Positions 14,999 to 17,183 of a stretch of DNA of 17,183 nt are shown one piece after another. This DNA comes from Gammaproteobacteria bacterium (GTDB lineage Bacteria; Pseudomonadota; Gammaproteobacteria; Methylococcales; Methylomonadaceae). The DNA lies in contig JAJRWJ010000331.1 of NCBI GenBank assembly GCA_024276805.1, positions 1 to 17,183 of the forward strand. Direction: 5' to 3'. A program made the translations under genes and the position numbers. The notes beneath the pieces are model-generated. The model saw only the letters and a program-made list of their open reading frames with translations, did not search any database and had not been told where the DNA came from. Each line of letters starts with the position of its first letter. The stretch's first letter is position 1.

Positions 14999-16768
14999 AT
15001 GTCTACCTTAAAAGCCATTTTCCGCATTTTCTGGTTTCCCCTGTTGGTGGTGGCCGTTTTTGGTTTCATCGCGATCCTTGGCTATCTGGGTTGGGAAGCA
15101 TATTACCGGCGCTTTGGTATTGAGCATAATATTTCCAAGATCGTCTACTCAACCCTGCAACTTTTTACTCTGGATGCCAGTCCCCCCCAGCGCATGGCAG
15201 GGAATGTCAAACTGCAATGGGCGATGTTCCTTGCTCCTTTACTGATAACCTACACCGCATTCCAATCCATTTATTTTTTGCTGCGGGAACGCCTGCAATG
15301 GCTCGGCCGGCTGTTTCTTAAAAACCATGTCATTATTTGTGGATTTGGCAAACGAGGTGAAGCGCTGGCACGCAGCTTTAAGGAAGGTGGATACAAGGTG
15401 ATAGTCATTGATCCTGCGGGCACGCCAGGAATTCAAAGCCGGTGTCATAAGGCCGGCGCTCTGATGCTTTGCGGACAGGCGGAAAGCGAGACGTTACTTC
15501 GCGAAGCACGACTGGACCGGGCGAAATATCTGTTTGCCGTTTGCGGGGATGAGCGGGTCAATGCCAATATTGCATTTGCTGCTGAGCAACTGTCGCGGGA
15601 AAGCCCATGCGACCAGTTAACCTGCTTTATCCATATTGTCAATCGGGCATTTCACAGGTTACTGATAGGAAAAATGCTGGTGGGTTCCCGGCCCCTCCAT
15701 TGCCGTTTTGAGTTGTTTAACCTGCCTGAAACAGCAGCCCTGGCCTTGATTCGAGAGCATCCACCTTTCCCTGTCGTCTCGGAGAGTCAAACGTCGATGC
15801 CAGATCACTTTGCCATCGTCGGCTACAGTTCACTGGCAGAAAATTTCATCGTACATTTTGCCAGGTTGTGGTGGGAAAACCGAAATATTGGCGATACATT
15901 CAAAATCACCCTGGCTACAGCCAATGCAGTTCACCATATAAAGAGATTGCATCAACGATATCCTGCCCTGGCAAGCGTCTGTAGTTTTGATCCTGTTCGG
16001 GAAGATAATTTTGAAGCAATAGTCAATAGAACACCGGCAACAGCGGGGCAATCGCCAGGCAAGATCTATGTCTGTCTTGAAGAACCCACGGAGTCTTTGA
16101 CTCTGGCTCTGGAACTGCAAGAAAAAGCGGGCTCCATCCCAGTCTCGATTGTCGCTGTGGTGGATCATCTGGATGGCCTTTCTTCTTTATGTCAAAGTCT
16201 CTCGAAAGACTCGGGGAATGTCGGAATGAATATTTTTCCAGCCATGGACCGTACCTGCGGTGCTGATCCGCTGCTGGCATCCATCCGCGAACGGTTGGCC
16301 CGGGCGATTCATGAGGATTATGTCTTGCAGCAACAACGCAGTGGCCATTCTGTCGCGGACAATAAATCCATGGTGTCATGGGCGGTGCTGTCAGAATCCG
16401 ATCGTGATTCCAATCGCCAGCAGGCCGAACACATCAGCACAAAACTCAAAAAAGCGGGTTTGTCCATCGAACCCTCCACAGACTGGCGGGAGCAGCGGTT
16501 CACATTCCGTGAGGAAGAAATTGAGGACCTGGCCCGCCTGGAACACGAACGATGGGTTCAGGAAAGGACGGCATCCGGGGTGAAGTATGGCCCGGTCAAG
16601 GACAAAAAGGAAAATACCAATCCGTGCTTGGTTCCCTGGAATGAACTACCGGAAGACGAAAAGGAAAAAGACCGCGATTCAGTACGGAATCTGCCGCTGC
16701 TGATTGGCATGGTGGGTTTCAAGATTGTACGGGATCCAGATGGATTCAGAGGAAAAGAAAGCCGATAA
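14999..16768 (+). CDS. Two-TM, double TrkA-N/RCK protein with C-terminal RyR domain (589 aa)
   Basis: Two TM segments (about 6-31 and 72-93) enclose a loop with ISKIVYSTLQLFTLDAS, which sits where a two-TM K+ channel has its pore helix; no TVGYG-type filter is present. A TrkA-N/RCK Rossmann domain follows (HVIICGFGKRGEALA, G115/G117/G120), with the acidic end of strand two in VIVIDPAG. A second Rossmann-like unit starts at about 270 (FAIVGYSSLAENF). IHEDYVLQQQ and a region ending in a RyR (ryanodine-receptor-like) domain make up the C terminus: LARLEHERWVQERTASGVKYGP, LVPWNELPEDEK, LPLLIGMVGFKIV. RCK domains bind NAD(H) or nucleotides; RyR domains in bacteria accompany nucleotide-signalling systems. 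ATG 14999 is chosen over TTG 14993; the difference is two residues. No strong ribosome site. Its 3' end overlaps a remnant at 16740. Confidence 0.85.
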   Translation: MSTLKAIFRIFWFPLLVVAVFGFIAILGYLGWEAYYRRFGIEHNISKIVYSTLQLFTLDASPPQRMAGNVKLQWAMFLAPLLITYTAFQSIYFLLRERLQWLGRLFLKNHVIICGFGKRGEALARSFKEGGYKVIVIDPAGTPGIQSRCHKAGALMLCGQAESETLLREARLDRAKYLFAVCGDERVNANIAFAAEQLSRESPCDQLTCFIHIVNRAFHRLLIGKMLVGSRPLHCRFELFNLPETAALALIREHPPFPVVSESQTSMPDHFAIVGYSSLAENFIVHFARLWWENRNIGDTFKITLATANAVHHIKRLHQRYPALASVCSFDPVREDNFEAIVNRTPATAGQSPGKIYVCLEEPTESLTLALELQEKAGSIPVSIVAVVDHLDGLSSLCQSLSKDSGNVGMNIFPAMDRTCGADPLLASIRERLARAIHEDYVLQQQRSGHSVADNKSMVSWAVLSESDRDSNRQQAEHISTKLKKAGLSIEPSTDWREQRFTFREEEIEDLARLEHERWVQERTASGVKYGPVKDKKENTNPCLVPWNELPEDEKEKDRDSVRNLPLLIGMVGFKIVRDPDGFRGKESR

Positions 16769-16826
16769 GACTTGGTTGACGATTGGTATTGGGTTGACAG
16801 TATTGAATGCCATTTTGCCTCAATAA
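16740..16826 (+). pseudogene. C-terminal remnant of a zinc-ribbon membrane protein
   Basis: In a frame different from the overlapping RyR gene, an ATG at 16740 opens a 28-residue reading frame: DSEEKKADKTW, LTIGIGLTVLNAILPQ, stop at 16824. It aligns with the C terminus of the protein at 1145 (DHPEEKKAGKMW, LIVGIGIGVLNAILL), with about 18 of 25 aligned residues identical and one codon missing. The zinc ribbon and first TM segment are absent. It is most simply a duplicated fragment; a tiny coupled membrane peptide (GGGA five bases upstream of the ATG) is possible but unlikely. Confidence 0.7.
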
Positions 16827-16925
16827 ACAATCCTTGGATTCAAGGCTGAAAAAAAAAGTATTCGTTGGCATCAAACCGGGAGACTGGTTGCTGGGGAGGC
16901 GAATCAGCAGTGAGGAAATCTTGCC

Positions 16926-16994
16926 ATGCTGCTGGAGTTTGACAACAAAAGCTCCCACGTCATCCTTACGGGGTTTGGCAGGGTTGGCAGATGA
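16926..16994 (+). pseudogene. Kef/RCK-like gene remnant
   Basis: The frame reads MLLEFDNKSS HVILTGFGRVGR and then stops at TGA 16992. It matches the first residues visible at the left edge (HVIIAGFGRVGK), and the DNA is about 78% identical over 41 bases (roughly 4-44 against 16954-16994). The rest of the domain is missing. A preceding in-frame stop (16911) and the sudden end show it is a broken copy. Confidence 0.6.
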
Positions 16995-17022
16995 ACAACT
17001 GTCAACTGGCTTTCTAAAATGT

Positions 17023-17093
17023 TCAAAACAGCACTGGCATGCAAATCAAAGTTTTTCCGAACAGCCAATCATCCTGCATATTTCCATCACCGC
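17023..17093 (+). repeat. Right copy of the direct repeat flanking the cluster
   Basis: This is the counterpart of 849-914, same orientation, with the exact 16-bp core GTTTTTCCGAACAGCC at 17051-17066 and a few extra bases before it. It follows the Kef remnant by about 30 bases, whereas on the left the Kef gene and the repeat are about 325 bases apart. The right copy therefore seems to carry an internal deletion. Confidence 0.7.
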
Positions 17094-17183
17094 GGCGTTG
17101 GCGTTGATTCCATCAGCAAGCCCTTCTCGTGCTGCACTGTCTGTAGTCAATACCGACTTTTGTAAAATATTGATAATTTCATC

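Larger units (their letters stand above)
16827..17183. other. Right-edge gene-poor stretch with decayed left-flank copies
   Basis: It contains a small hairpin (CCTTG GATT CAAGG, about 16832-16845) without a T-run on the + strand, the Kef-like remnant (16926-16994) and the right direct repeat (17023-17093). One + frame has no stop from 16807 to the window end but shows no family signature and runs out of frame through the Kef remnant, so I do not call it a gene. No terminator for the cluster was found. Confidence 0.55.

Noticed and set aside
16832..16845. Hairpin as the cluster terminator
   Set aside because: Only a 5-bp stem, and it is followed by an A-run rather than a T-run on the + strand.
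16807..17183. Open + frame reaching the right edge of the window
   Set aside because: No clear start or family; it passes out of frame through the Kef remnant, so is probably open by chance.

Overview
The window is a proteobacterial accessory region, most likely gammaproteobacterial. That guess rests on a KefB/KefC-type antiporter at the left edge and on intergenic repeats of the CCGTAGCCCGGAT...ATCCGGG type common in that class. GC content is in the mid-fifties by eye. The species cannot be named from the sequence. Every convincing gene is on the + strand.

Layout. Bases 2-523 hold the C-terminal NAD-binding (RCK) domain of a Kef-like K+/H+ antiporter. About 620 bases without a gene follow, holding a paired REP-like inverted repeat, a 66-bp sequence that recurs at the right end, and a plausible sigma70 promoter. 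From 1145 to 16768 runs one dense co-directional cluster, much of it with ATGA/GTGA overlaps: (1) a small zinc-ribbon membrane protein; (2) DUF4062-TM-TPR protein; (3) M48-type metallopeptidase with a C-terminal zinc ribbon; (4) an 84-aa unknown; (5) a 171-aa protein ending in a zinc ribbon; (6) SIR2-like + TIR fusion; (7) nSTAND ATPase-TM-YD-like repeats-PDZ protein, cut in two by an in-frame TAG at 9227; (8) SLOG-like domain with four TM segments; (9) TIR-TM-PDZ protein; (10) two-TM, double-Rossmann (TrkA-N/RCK) protein with a C-terminal RyR domain.

The domain set is what is known from nucleotide-centred conflict and signalling systems. There are candidate NAD+-cleaving domains (SIR2-like, two TIRs), a STAND switch ATPase, and domains that plausibly bind nucleotides (SLOG, RCK, RyR). 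A DUF4062 module and a protease complete the set. Three proteins share one plan: a cytoplasmic module, one TM helix with positive charges on its N side, then a predicted periplasmic repeat and/or PDZ region. My inference is an envelope-associated surveillance or stress system in which a sensed event drives NAD+ cleavage and the product or NAD+ loss is read by the SLOG, RCK and RyR proteins. Function is not shown by the sequence.

The right edge (16740-17183) carries broken copies of the left flank: a C-terminal remnant of the zinc-ribbon membrane protein, a short Kef-like remnant, and the recurring 66-71 bp sequence. The cluster therefore sits between decayed direct duplications, suggesting rearrangement, insertion or a formerly repeated locus.
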